Assembly: GCA_963729935.1 (NCBI GenBank)
Contig: CAVSPW010000002.1
Location: 372,001 to 436,000, forward strand
DNA length: 64,000 bases
Origin: CAIKMD01 sp963729935
Lineage (GTDB): Bacteria > Pseudomonadota > Alphaproteobacteria > ATCC43930 > CGMCC-115725
Direction of reading: 5' to 3'
The position numbers and the translations under genes are program-made. Under the pieces are notes generated by a model. That model was not told the DNA's origin, ran no database searches, and saw nothing but the letters and a program-made list of their open reading frames with translations. Below are positions 33,173-41,237 of this stretch, piece after piece (the stretch's first letter is position 1; the number at the start of each line of letters is the position of its first letter).

Positions 33173-34279
33173 TCAAGCCGGAACGCTGCCGAGCCAGGCC
33201 GTACGCTTGCTCAACCGCTCGACGCCGGTCGCGGTGACGCGCACGGGCTCGCCGCACAGGAGATACCCGGTCTCGGGCAGATACTGGTTCGGATGCACGA
33301 CGAAGACCATGTCCTCTTCGAGAATGGTATCGTTGTCGGGCGCGACATCGCCCGGCGCGTTGGAGCCGTGCCCCAGCCCGTGCCCGCGGCGCCTGATATG
33401 CGGCGGGCGGCAGAATTCGGCATAGCCTTGCGCGCTCAAGACCTCGTCGATCGCCTTGGCGACCTCGCCCATTGGGATGCCGGGCCTCACCGTCCGGATG
33501 CCGGCTTCCATCGCGCGCACCACGAGCGCGTATTTTTCCGCAAGTACCTCGCTCGCCGGTCCGACCACCGCCGTGCGGCAGATCTGCGACAGCTGGCCGC
33601 GATAGGTCGGCGTCATCTCGGCAAGAATGACGTCGCCCTTTTCGAGCTTCCGGCCGCTCGAGGGTTGCACCGCGCGATTGTGCGGCGACGCCGTCAGCAG
33701 GAAGAAATTGTCGTCGGCGCCGAGTTCCTCCATATAGAGTTTCAGCTGCACCGCAAGATCGCATTCCGGCATGCCCGGCCGCGCGATCTCGAGCAAGCGA
33801 TCGAAGCCGCGCTCGCCGATCGCGGTGGCGCGGCGCGCATTCTCAATTTCCGCCGTGGTCTTCGGCATCAGCGCCGCCTCGAGCTCGGCATCGAGCTTTT
33901 TCGCTTCCGGGCCGACCAGCTCGGCGAGGCGCCGTCCGATCGCGGCGGGAAGCTTGCCCAGGCCGACGGTCGCGGTCTTGCCCGCGGGCAATCCTTTAGG
34001 GAACAGCGATGCAACCGCCTGCGGCAGATCGTCGGCGCCGCGCAGGTTCCAGGACGGTGCGCGCGCCTGGGCACGCTCGACCTCCCATTCGGGCGTGACG
34101 ATCAACAACGGCCTCTCGCCGCGCGCGAGCACGGCAAGGCTCTCGCCGAGCGCACGATACCCCGTCAAGTGGAAGATCGTATCGATCCGGGCGAGCTCGT
34201 TCGAGGCAACCAGCATCACCTCGGCGCCCTCGGAAGCCATCAGATCCAAGGCCGCGTCAAGCCGTCGCGCTATTTCCAT
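33173..34279 (-). CDS. M24/creatinase-like hydrolase
   Basis: 368 residues. The N-terminal creatinase domain (1-135) is followed by a pita-bread domain. It keeps H200-N201 in LTASPHNRAVQ, aligned with the catalytic His-Asn of Pseudomonas creatinase, and H300 in RRRGHGLGHG. M24 peptidase metal ligands are replaced: E221 (ILAEMTPTYRG) and Q232 (SQICRT) for the two Asp, H329 (VVHPNQYLPE) and G343 for the two Glu. So it is not a normal metalloaminopeptidase; a metal-free C-N hydrolase of creatinase type is more likely, although creatinase's substrate Glu residues are also not kept. Divergent from hydantoinase hyuA. Substrate unknown. Confidence 0.82.
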   Translation of the reverse strand: MEIARRLDAALDLMASEGAEVMLVASNELARIDTIFHLTGYRALGESLAVLARGERPLLIVTPEWEVERAQARAPSWNLRGADDLPQAVASLFPKGLPAGKTATVGLGKLPAAIGRRLAELVGPEAKKLDAELEAALMPKTTAEIENARRATAIGERGFDRLLEIARPGMPECDLAVQLKLYMEELGADDNFFLLTASPHNRAVQPSSGRKLEKGDVILAEMTPTYRGQLSQICRTAVVGPASEVLAEKYALVVRAMEAGIRTVRPGIPMGEVAKAIDEVLSAQGYAEFCRPPHIRRRGHGLGHGSNAPGDVAPDNDTILEEDMVFVVHPNQYLPETGYLLCGEPVRVTATGVERLSKRTAWLGSVPA

Positions 34280-34358
34280 GGCCCGAATTCTCCCGCCGTC
34301 TCGTTTGCCTTATGCACCGCGCAGCATACTTTGCCGCCGAAGGATTGAGCAAGGATCG

Positions 34359-34387
34359 TTGACATGCCACAGTGCGCGGAACAGGAT
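34359..34387 (+). promoter_or_regulatory. Candidate promoter for the hydantoinase operon
   Basis: TTGACA at 34359-34364 is a perfect -35 box; 17 bases on is CAGGAT, a weak -10. It lies 60 bases before the hyuA start in the 169-base divergent gap. Confidence 0.3.
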
Positions 34388-34448
34388 TTGCGCCGCGCGA
34401 TTGGGATTTTTGGCACCAACAATCAACGAAGCTTTTGGGGTTGCACGC

Positions 34449-36500
34449 ATGGGAGCACATGTCGCGCTCGATATCGGGGGAACTTTCACAGATCTCGTCT
34501 ATGTCGACGACGAGACCGGCGAGCTGCGTCATGCCAAAAGCTCGACCACGCCGGGGGATTTCACGATCGGCATCCAGAACTGCCTGGCCAAGGCCGGCGT
34601 CGAGCTGCGCGGCTGCGAGACCTTCGTTCATGGCGCGACCATCGCGATCAACACGCTGATCGAGCAAACCGGCGCACCCACGGTCCTGATCGCGACCGCC
34701 GGCGCAGGCGACGCTTATCTGATCGGGCGCGGCAACCGCCCCGAAGCGTACAACGTATTCTTCAAGCGCACGACGCCGCTGGTGCGGCGCGGCATGATCG
34801 TCGAGGCGAATGAGCGCATGAGCGCCACCGGCGAGCAGATCCTGCCTTTGAGCGAGGGCGAGATTGCGGCCGTGTGCAAGAAGGTCGCGGCGCTCCGTCC
34901 CGCGGCGATCGCCGTCTGTTTTCTTCATTCCTACGTCGATCCGACGCATGAGCAGATCATGGGCCGCGCGCTGCGCCGCGCCTTCCCGGACGCCTATATC
35001 TCGCTCAGTCACGAGATCCTGCGTCAATACCGCGAATACGAGCGCAGCTCGACCACCGTGGTGAACGCCTACATCGGACCCCGCGTCTCGACCTATCTGC
35101 GCGCGCTCGAAAAGCGGCTCGACGATCAGAAATTTCCGGGCACGCTTTTGATCATGCAATCGAATGGCGGCGTCACCTCCGTCGCGGCGGCGACCCGCGC
35201 GCCCGTTGCCTTGATGGAGTCGGGACCGGTCGGCGGCATCAACGCCTCGGCCGAGATCGGGCGCCGTCTCGGTTTCCCGGAAGTCATCGCCTTCGACATG
35301 GGCGGCACCACGGCCAAGGCGAGCGTGGTGCGCGACGGGCATCCGGCGATCGCCGAGGGCTATTACGTCGGCGGTTATGCTTCGGGCCATCCGGTGATGC
35401 TGCCCGTGATCGATGTCGTCGAGGTCGGCGCGGGCGGCGGCAGCATCGGCTGGATCGACAGCGTCGGCGCCTTGAAGGTCGGACCCAAAAGCGCGGGCGC
35501 GAGCCCCGGCCCGGTCTGCTACCGCACCGGCGGCGAGGAACCCACCATCACTGACGCCAATCTCGTGCTCGGCCGGCTCGACGGCGACAATTTCCTCGGC
35601 GGCGAGATGCGCCTCGATCAGGAAGCGGCGCGCGGCGCGATCAAGGAAAAACTCGCGGTCAAGCTCGGCCTCACCGTCGAAGAAGCGGCGCTCGGCATGC
35701 TCAAGATCGCGGTCGCGCATATGACCTTGGCAGTGCGCGGCGTCTCGATCCAGCGCGGCTACGATCCGCGCGATTTCGTGCTCGTCGCCTCGGGCGGCAA
35801 TGGCGGGCTACATGCACCCTTGATCGCCCGCGAATTATCGATCCCGCGCGTGATCCTGCCGGTCCTGCCGGCGCATTTCTCGGCTGTCGGCATGCTCATG
35901 ACCGATCTGCGCCACGACTACGTGCAGACCCATGCGCGCGCCATGGCGGACGCGGATTTCACCGCGATCCGCCAGATCTGCGACACCTTCGCCACCGAAG
36001 GTGCTGCGCTGCTTTCGTCCGAAGGCATCGAGACGCCGCAGCAGAAGATCCCGCTCTCGCTCGACATCCGTTATGTCGGGCAGGAATTCTATCTCAACGT
36101 GCCGGTGACGAGGGATGAACTGGTGCGCGAAGACCGCCAGGCCATTCGCCGGCATTTCGACGCGCTGCATGAGCGCCATTACGGCCAGCACGCCGCGCAA
36201 CGGCCGGTCGAGATCGTCAATGTGCGCGCGAGCGCGATCGGCGAGCGCGCCCGGCTGGACTTCCGTCCGCAAGCCGGCGGCGTGGCGGGAGCGGCGCCGA
36301 GGCAGCGCGAGATTTATCTCGCCGATGCGCGGACGCCGACGCGCTGCGCGATCTACGACCGCGCCACGCTCGAATCCGGCTGCCGCGTCTCGGGCCCGGC
36401 CATCATCGAGGAGAGCGCCTCGACCGTCCTGTTGCAGGAAGGGGACGAGGCGGTGATCTGTCCGAGCGGCGAGATTCTTATTTCCATAGGAGGCAACTGA
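34449..36500 (+). CDS. hyuA: Hydantoinase/oxoprolinase A subunit
   Basis: 683 residues from MGAHVALDIGGTFTDLVYVD. Actin-like ATPase fold features: ALDIGGTFTDL (phosphate loop 1), FVHGATIAINTLIEQTGAPT (about 58-77), STTVVNAYIGPRV, IMQSNGGVTSV, FDMGGTTAKASVV (phosphate loop 2) and VVEVGAGGGSIGWID (adenosine loop), then KVGPKSAGASPGPVCY. This is the ATP-using subunit of the HyuA/HyuB N-methylhydantoinase, acetone/acetophenone carboxylase and 5-oxoprolinase family. HyuB starts one base after its stop. The substrate is an open question: carboxylation of a ketone or hydrolysis of a cyclic amide are both possible. Confidence 0.93.
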   Translation: MGAHVALDIGGTFTDLVYVDDETGELRHAKSSTTPGDFTIGIQNCLAKAGVELRGCETFVHGATIAINTLIEQTGAPTVLIATAGAGDAYLIGRGNRPEAYNVFFKRTTPLVRRGMIVEANERMSATGEQILPLSEGEIAAVCKKVAALRPAAIAVCFLHSYVDPTHEQIMGRALRRAFPDAYISLSHEILRQYREYERSSTTVVNAYIGPRVSTYLRALEKRLDDQKFPGTLLIMQSNGGVTSVAAATRAPVALMESGPVGGINASAEIGRRLGFPEVIAFDMGGTTAKASVVRDGHPAIAEGYYVGGYASGHPVMLPVIDVVEVGAGGGSIGWIDSVGALKVGPKSAGASPGPVCYRTGGEEPTITDANLVLGRLDGDNFLGGEMRLDQEAARGAIKEKLAVKLGLTVEEAALGMLKIAVAHMTLAVRGVSIQRGYDPRDFVLVASGGNGGLHAPLIARELSIPRVILPVLPAHFSAVGMLMTDLRHDYVQTHARAMADADFTAIRQICDTFATEGAALLSSEGIETPQQKIPLSLDIRYVGQEFYLNVPVTRDELVREDRQAIRRHFDALHERHYGQHAAQRPVEIVNVRASAIGERARLDFRPQAGGVAGAAPRQREIYLADARTPTRCAIYDRATLESGCRVSGPAIIEESASTVLLQEGDEAVICPSGEILISIGGN

Positions 36501-36501
36501 C

Positions 36502-38259
36502 ATGGCCACCGATCCGATCACGGTCGAGGTGCTGCGCAACGCGCTGCCCGCGATCGCCGACGAGATGTCGCATGTGCTGAAGCGCACCTCCTACAACATG
36601 ATGATCTACGAGGTCGGCGATTACAGCTGCGCCATTCTCGACAAGGAGGGGAATCTGCTGGCCCAGAATGGCGGCGGCGTCAGCCACTTCCTCGCCGATA
36701 TGGGCGTCGTCATCCGCGACGGCGTCGCGCGCATCAAGAATTTCGCGCCGGGCGACGTCATTCTCATGAATCACCAGGCGGTGTGTGGCCAGCATCTCAA
36801 CAATATGTGCGTCTACACGCCGTTTTTCTGGCAGGGCGAGCTGTTCGGCTTCACGATCATTCGCGCGCATTGGATCGATGTCGGCGGATACAGCACCGGT
36901 TTCGGTGCCGGCATGGCGGCGGCCGATCCCTGGCTCGAAGGGCTGCAATTCAACCAACTCAAGATCTACGAGGCCGGCAAGCCGAACGAGACCGTTCTCG
37001 CCCTGATCTCGGACAATATCCGCTATCCCGAATCCTCGATGGGCGATCTCGAGGCGCAGATCACGGCCTGCAATCTGGGCCTCAAGCGCCTGGACGAGCT
37101 GTTTGCGAAATACGGGCAAGCGACCGTCGTCGAATTGATCGAGCGCATCTTCGCCCAGACCGAGGCGCAATGCCGCCAGGTGATCGAGGAATTCGAGGAC
37201 GGCGCTTACGAATTCGAGACCGAGTTCGACGACAGCGCGGCCGCCGCGGATGGTCCCATTCGCATTCACGCCAAGGTGACGATCGCCGGCAGCGACATGA
37301 CGATCGATCTCTCGGGCTGCTCCAAGCAGCGAAACAGCGCGATCAACGCGCGCACCCTGGCGGCGCCTTATATCGCCTACAAGGCCCTCACCTCGCCGAT
37401 CGAGCCGGTCAACGAAGGCTCGTTCCGCGCGCTCAAGGTCGTCCTGCCGGAAGGCAGCTTCATGATGGCGAAATTCCCCGCGCCCATGGCCTCCTGGAGT
37501 ACCGCGCTCCCGAGCGTCATCGACGCGATTCTCGCCGCCATGGCGCCGGCGCGCAAATCCTTGACGCCGGCGGCGCATAAGGGCGCGATGGGCGATGCGC
37601 TCACCTTCTTCGGCAATGATCCCAAGACGGGCAAGCGCTTCGTCGTGCAGAGCACCGAGGGCGGCGGCTGGGGCGGCCGCCCGATGGAGGACGGACCGTC
37701 GGCGTCCTGCACGATCTGCCAGGGCGATGTGCGCAACGGACCGATCGAATCCCTGGAGCAGCGTTTCCCGATCATCGTCGAGCAGCGTAAGATGCGCACC
37801 GATTCGGGCGGCGCCGGAAAGTTCCGCGGCGGGCTCGGTCTCGACGTGCAGGTGCGCAACCTCGTCACCGGCCGCTGGAACCTGACGCAGACCGGGCGCC
37901 ACCGCGTGCCGCCCTGGGGGCTCTGGGGCGGCAAGACGGGCGGCAAGCCCGAACGCCTCGTGCGCTTGCCGGGCGAGAATGATTGGAAGCAGGTCAACGC
38001 CAATTGGTATCAGGTCCCGCCGGACACGCGCGCCATCATCCGCAGCGCGGGCGGCGGCGGGTGGGGCGATCCCTTGGAGCGCGACCCGATGCGGGTGATC
38101 GAGGATATCCGCGACGGCATGGTCTCGGCCGACGTCGCGCGCGAAGAATACGGCGTCGTCGCGCATCTGAAGGGCGGCGAAGGCCTCGACGCGATCCAGC
38201 TCGACCGCGAGGCGACCGAGGCGGTGCGGCAGGAAAAGCGGGCGCAACGTGGCGGCTGA
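36502..38259 (+). CDS. hyuB: Hydantoinase/oxoprolinase B subunit
   Basis: 585 residues matching Hydantoinase_B: ITVEVLRNALPAIADEMSHV and YNMMIYEVGDYSCAILDKEG at the N-terminus, FAPGDVILMNHQAVCGQHLN, RAHWIDVGGYSTGF, the LSGCSKQRNSAINARTLAAP region, and C-terminal TDSGGAGKFRGGLGLDVQ and IIRSAGGGGWGDPLERD. Together with HyuA it forms an ATP-dependent amidohydrolase or carboxylase. Gene spacing of one base to hyuA and overlap with the next gene show one operon. The dimeric partner needed for the third subunit of acetone carboxylase is not present, which favours hydantoinase/oxoprolinase-like chemistry. Confidence 0.93.
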   Translation: MATDPITVEVLRNALPAIADEMSHVLKRTSYNMMIYEVGDYSCAILDKEGNLLAQNGGGVSHFLADMGVVIRDGVARIKNFAPGDVILMNHQAVCGQHLNNMCVYTPFFWQGELFGFTIIRAHWIDVGGYSTGFGAGMAAADPWLEGLQFNQLKIYEAGKPNETVLALISDNIRYPESSMGDLEAQITACNLGLKRLDELFAKYGQATVVELIERIFAQTEAQCRQVIEEFEDGAYEFETEFDDSAAAADGPIRIHAKVTIAGSDMTIDLSGCSKQRNSAINARTLAAPYIAYKALTSPIEPVNEGSFRALKVVLPEGSFMMAKFPAPMASWSTALPSVIDAILAAMAPARKSLTPAAHKGAMGDALTFFGNDPKTGKRFVVQSTEGGGWGGRPMEDGPSASCTICQGDVRNGPIESLEQRFPIIVEQRKMRTDSGGAGKFRGGLGLDVQVRNLVTGRWNLTQTGRHRVPPWGLWGGKTGGKPERLVRLPGENDWKQVNANWYQVPPDTRAIIRSAGGGGWGDPLERDPMRVIEDIRDGMVSADVAREEYGVVAHLKGGEGLDAIQLDREATEAVRQEKRAQRGG

Positions 38260-39598
38260 CGCAAAGCTCCTGCCCGATCTCGCGGCTCTGATCGCCGCGC
38301 TCAAGGCGCGCGACGTCGATGCCGCGACGATCGACGCCCTGAAGCTGCACGCGCTCGACGCGCTCGGTTGCGCCTGCGCCGGCGCGGCGACATCGGAAAT
38401 CGAAGCCACGCGCGACGCCTTGCTGGGCGCTTCCTTCCTCTCGCCGCCCAAGAGTGTCCTCGACCACCCGGCCTGCGCCGCGGCCTTGTTGACCACCGCC
38501 TGCCGGCTTACCGAATGCGACGACATCCATATCGGCTCCTGCACGACGCCGAGTTCGGTCGTCATTCCCGTCGCCCTGGTCGCCGGCTATGTCGCGAACG
38601 CCGCGCAGGACGCGGTTCTCGAAGCGATCCTCGCCGGCTATCAGGTGATGGTGACCTTGGGCCTCGCCGCCAAGGGCGCGGAGAACGTCTATCGCGGCGT
38701 CTGGCCGACTTACCTGACCGGGGGCATCGCCGCGGCGGCGATCGCGGCGAAGGTCCTGGGCCTCGAGGAAGAGCAGATCCGCGACGCGATGGCGATCGCG
38801 GCCTCCAGCGCCACCGGCGTCACCGGACGGATCGAGAAAGAGCCGGCGCCGCGGTGGCTCGTGCTGGCTTCCGCAGTGCAAGGGGGGCTGCTCGCGGCCT
38901 CGGCGGCCGCGCGCGGCATGCATGGCGATGAAGCCATTCTCGGCAAGGTCGCGCCGGTTTGGAGCGCGGAAAGGATCGCGCTGCCCGACGCCGCCGGACC
39001 CGGCGCACGGCTTCATCTCGGCCGCATCGGCTTCAAGCCCTATTGCACCTCGCGCCAGGGCTTGTCGGCAACCGAAGCCTTCATCGCGGCGCTGCGCGCG
39101 GAGAACCTCGATCCGCGCGGGATCGACAAGGTCACGATCTCGGTGCCGCAGCAGTATCGCGCGATGATCGACCGCGCCAAGCGGCCCAAGTCGAAGTCCG
39201 AATCGCGCGGCATTCATTATCAATTCGCGCTCGCCGCCTTCTACCCGGACGAGCTTCGCGACATCGAACGCGCAACCCTCCATACGGAGGAGCCGGCGAT
39301 CCAGCGACTCCTCGATGCCATCGAGGTGACGGCGTCGGAGCGCCTCACCAAGCTCTATCCGCGGCAATGGGGCGGCGCGGTCAGGATCGAGGCCGGCGGA
39401 AAGATCCACGAGCACGAGGTGCTCAACCCGCGCGGCGATCCCGAAATGCCGCTCGGCCGGGACGGCATCGCGGCCAAGCTCGATGCGATGTCGCGCTATC
39501 TAAGCCGGCCGATCCCGACGCAAGATCTCACGCGACAGGTGACGGCGCTCGATTTCCGGGCGTGCCTCGAAACCCTGCTCGAGCGCGTCGCGGTTTAG
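38249..39598 (+). CDS. MmgE/PrpD family protein
   Basis: 449 residues from a GTG that overlaps the hyuB 3' end by 11 bases. MmgE/PrpD motifs: LKLHALDALGCACAGAATSE, LTECDDIHIGSCTTPSSVVIP (the usual D-D-H active-site strip), ILAGYQVMVTLGLAAKG, GFKPYCTSRQGLSATEAFIA and NPRGDPEMPL near the C-terminus. Family members include 2-methylcitrate dehydratase and cis-aconitate decarboxylase. In a hydantoinase operon it may dehydrate or isomerise the carboxylic acid product; this is inference. Confidence 0.9.
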   Translation: MAADAKLLPDLAALIAALKARDVDAATIDALKLHALDALGCACAGAATSEIEATRDALLGASFLSPPKSVLDHPACAAALLTTACRLTECDDIHIGSCTTPSSVVIPVALVAGYVANAAQDAVLEAILAGYQVMVTLGLAAKGAENVYRGVWPTYLTGGIAAAAIAAKVLGLEEEQIRDAMAIAASSATGVTGRIEKEPAPRWLVLASAVQGGLLAASAAARGMHGDEAILGKVAPVWSAERIALPDAAGPGARLHLGRIGFKPYCTSRQGLSATEAFIAALRAENLDPRGIDKVTISVPQQYRAMIDRAKRPKSKSESRGIHYQFALAAFYPDELRDIERATLHTEEPAIQRLLDAIEVTASERLTKLYPRQWGGAVRIEAGGKIHEHEVLNPRGDPEMPLGRDGIAAKLDAMSRYLSRPIPTQDLTRQVTALDFRACLETLLERVAV

Positions 39599-39607
39599 GC
39601 TGCGGGT

Positions 39608-40063
39608 TTAGGCAGCCGTGGCCGGCTGCGCGGATGGCACGATGTCGGCGACGCCCATGGCGAGGGCGATGCGGGTCATGTCCCGTTCGCTGATCGCAAA
39701 CAAGCCGAAGCGGAATTGGTATCCCCAATTGCGCTTGCCCGCCGTAAAGTCGAGTGATTCGAGGAGCGGGGCGATCGGCGCGTCCTGCGTTTCGAGCCAA
39801 TCGACATTGCGGCGAAACGGACAGAAGCCGCCACCCATATCGAATTGATAGGCCTCGCCCGCGCGCACATTGCCGAGCGCGGTGAAGGCCTGGGGCTTAT
39901 CCTTGCCGCGAAACGTCCCAGTGGGCGAGTAATAGGCGATCTGGTCGCCGGGCTGCAACCGACGCAGCGGGGACGCCCTGCCGTGGCAAAGCTGCATGAT
40001 GCCCGCGCGAAGACCCAGCCGGACATGCTTGGCGGAAGCGACGCCGATCCAATTGCCGCTCAT
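39608..40063 (-). CDS. EVE domain protein (UPF0310)
   Basis: 151 residues. It starts MSGNWIGVASAKHVRLGLRA and contains LQPGDQIAYYSPTG, ALGNVRAGEAYQFDMG, PFRRNVDWLETQDAPI, the layout of EVE/PUA-like domains that bind modified bases in DNA or RNA. In other bacteria EVE proteins accompany restriction or toxin systems or act as RNA-modification readers. Its ATG overlaps the stop of the VOC gene (ATGA), so both are made from one message. The C-terminal tail (SAQPATAA) is disordered. Confidence 0.85.
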   Translation of the reverse strand: MSGNWIGVASAKHVRLGLRAGIMQLCHGRASPLRRLQPGDQIAYYSPTGTFRGKDKPQAFTALGNVRAGEAYQFDMGGGFCPFRRNVDWLETQDAPIAPLLESLDFTAGKRNWGYQFRFGLFAISERDMTRIALAMGVADIVPSAQPATAA

Positions 40064-40443
40064 GGCGACACCGGCGCGTAAACGCGAAGACGATGCCCAT
40101 CGGGGTCGGTCGCGACGAAGGTAAAGCCGAATTCCATCCGCGTCGGTTGCTGGATGATCGCCAACTTTCGCCGGGACCAATTGGCATAGGTCGCCCGCAC
40201 TGCTTCGTCATCCGGCACGGCGATGGCGAGTTCGGCCCCGCCGCCCATCATCGTCGCCGCAGGCTCGACCGTGTCGCGCTTCCAAAGCCCGAGCTTCACA
40301 TCGCGTTTCAGGACGAACATGGCGAATGCCGGTGATGACTCGGCCGGCTTGCGGCCGAGGAGATCGGAATAGAACGCGGCGCTGGCGGCCACGTCCTGCA
40401 CATAGAGAAGGACAAAAGCGGGATCGGGCATCGGAATCTCCAT
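40060..40443 (-). CDS. Single-domain VOC (glyoxalase/bleomycin-resistance-like) protein
   Basis: 127 residues: FVLLYVQDVAASAAFYSDLLGRKP, AMFVLKRDVKLGLWKRD, GGGAELAIAVPDDEAVRATY, FGFTFVATDPDGHRLRVYAPV. Typical length and layout of VOC proteins found beside YafY-type WYL regulators. The metal-ligand His of glyoxalase is not obvious in the first strand, so binding or sequestration of a small molecule is as likely as catalysis. An operator-like repeat lies just upstream, and the EVE gene overlaps its stop. Confidence 0.85.
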   Translation of the reverse strand: MEIPMPDPAFVLLYVQDVAASAAFYSDLLGRKPAESSPAFAMFVLKRDVKLGLWKRDTVEPAATMMGGGAELAIAVPDDEAVRATYANWSRRKLAIIQQPTRMEFGFTFVATDPDGHRLRVYAPVSP

Positions 40444-40466
40444 CGCTTGGGGATCGAGCGAGCCTA

Positions 40467-40492
40467 TGACAGACCACTGTCAAATTCTGTCA
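40467..40492 (-). promoter_or_regulatory. TGACAG/CTGTCA repeat operator of the VOC-EVE genes
   Basis: Three copies of one hexamer: TGACAG at 40467-40472, its inverse CTGTCA at 40477-40482 and again at 40487-40492, with 4-base spacers, so a period of 10 bases (one DNA turn). The 59-base gap lies between the WYL regulator gene and the VOC gene it precedes. It is very likely the binding site of that regulator, but this is inferred from position. Confidence 0.65.
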
Positions 40493-40502
40493 GCAACCTT
40501 CG

Positions 40503-41192
40503 CTAGCGTGGCGGGATCTTTTCGATCTCGCGCCACTCTTTCAGGAGCGCCTGGCGCCGGCGCGGATAGCGTCTCTCGGTGAGGGTCAAGGCAGCGATGC
40601 GGTCGGTGCGGAAATGACGATAGGATTGCCGCAGCTCGCACCAGGCGGCGACAACGCGGCAGCGATCGAAGAACCCGAGGGCGAAAGGCCAAACCGTGCG
40701 GCGCGTCTTCGCACCGTCGCCGTCGACATAGGAAATGCGCAGCTTGCGCTCGCCGCGGATCGCCTGACGGATCGTCGCCAGCTCGGCATCGCCGACGGCG
40801 ACCGGCGCGCCGGGACCGATGTGCAAACCGGAAGCGTCGACCTGTTCTTTCATGTCCTCCGGCAGAACCGCGGCGATCTTCACGAGCGCGTTCCGCGCGG
40901 CCTTAGCCAGAGGCGTATCGCCGCGCTCCGCGACCCAACGCGATCCGAGCACCAGCGCCTCGATCTCGTCTTCGGAAAACATCAGCGGCGGCAGCATGAA
41001 GCCGGGTCGCAGCACATAACCCACCCCGGCCTCGCCGTCGATGCGCGCGCCCTGGACGATCAGGGTTTGGACGTCGCGATAGAGCGTCCGCAGCGAAACG
41101 CCGAGCTCTTCCGCCAGGGCGGCGCCGCTGACCGGCTGTCGATGGCGCCGCAGTACCTGGATGAGTTCAAGGAGTCGCTGCGCGCGCGACAT
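40503..41192 (-). CDS. YafY-type HTH/WYL transcriptional regulator
   Basis: 229 residues from MSRAQRLLELIQVLRRHRQP at 41192; an upstream TTG would add two residues. The N-terminal HTH_11 domain (VSGAALAEELGVSLRTLYRDVQTL, about 22-45) is followed by the GARIDGEAGVGYVLRPGF wing. The C-terminal WYL domain includes LRISYVDGDGAKTRRTVWPF and CELRQSYRHFRTDRI, with the ligand-binding strands and Arg residues. Such regulators respond to oligonucleotides or small ligands and usually control the neighbouring VOC gene, here the operator at 40467-40492. Confidence 0.9.
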   Translation of the reverse strand: MSRAQRLLELIQVLRRHRQPVSGAALAEELGVSLRTLYRDVQTLIVQGARIDGEAGVGYVLRPGFMLPPLMFSEDEIEALVLGSRWVAERGDTPLAKAARNALVKIAAVLPEDMKEQVDASGLHIGPGAPVAVGDAELATIRQAIRGERKLRISYVDGDGAKTRRTVWPFALGFFDRCRVVAAWCELRQSYRHFRTDRIAALTLTERRYPRRRQALLKEWREIEKIPPR

Positions 41193-41237
41193 CGTCAAAT
41201 TTTTCGGCTTTTGGCGCGCAAAACCGGCAGCGCGGTT

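Noticed and set aside
36478..38565. 695-codon reverse frame over hyuB
   Set aside because: Antisense to a full-length Hydantoinase_B with intact motifs; no start signal or family.
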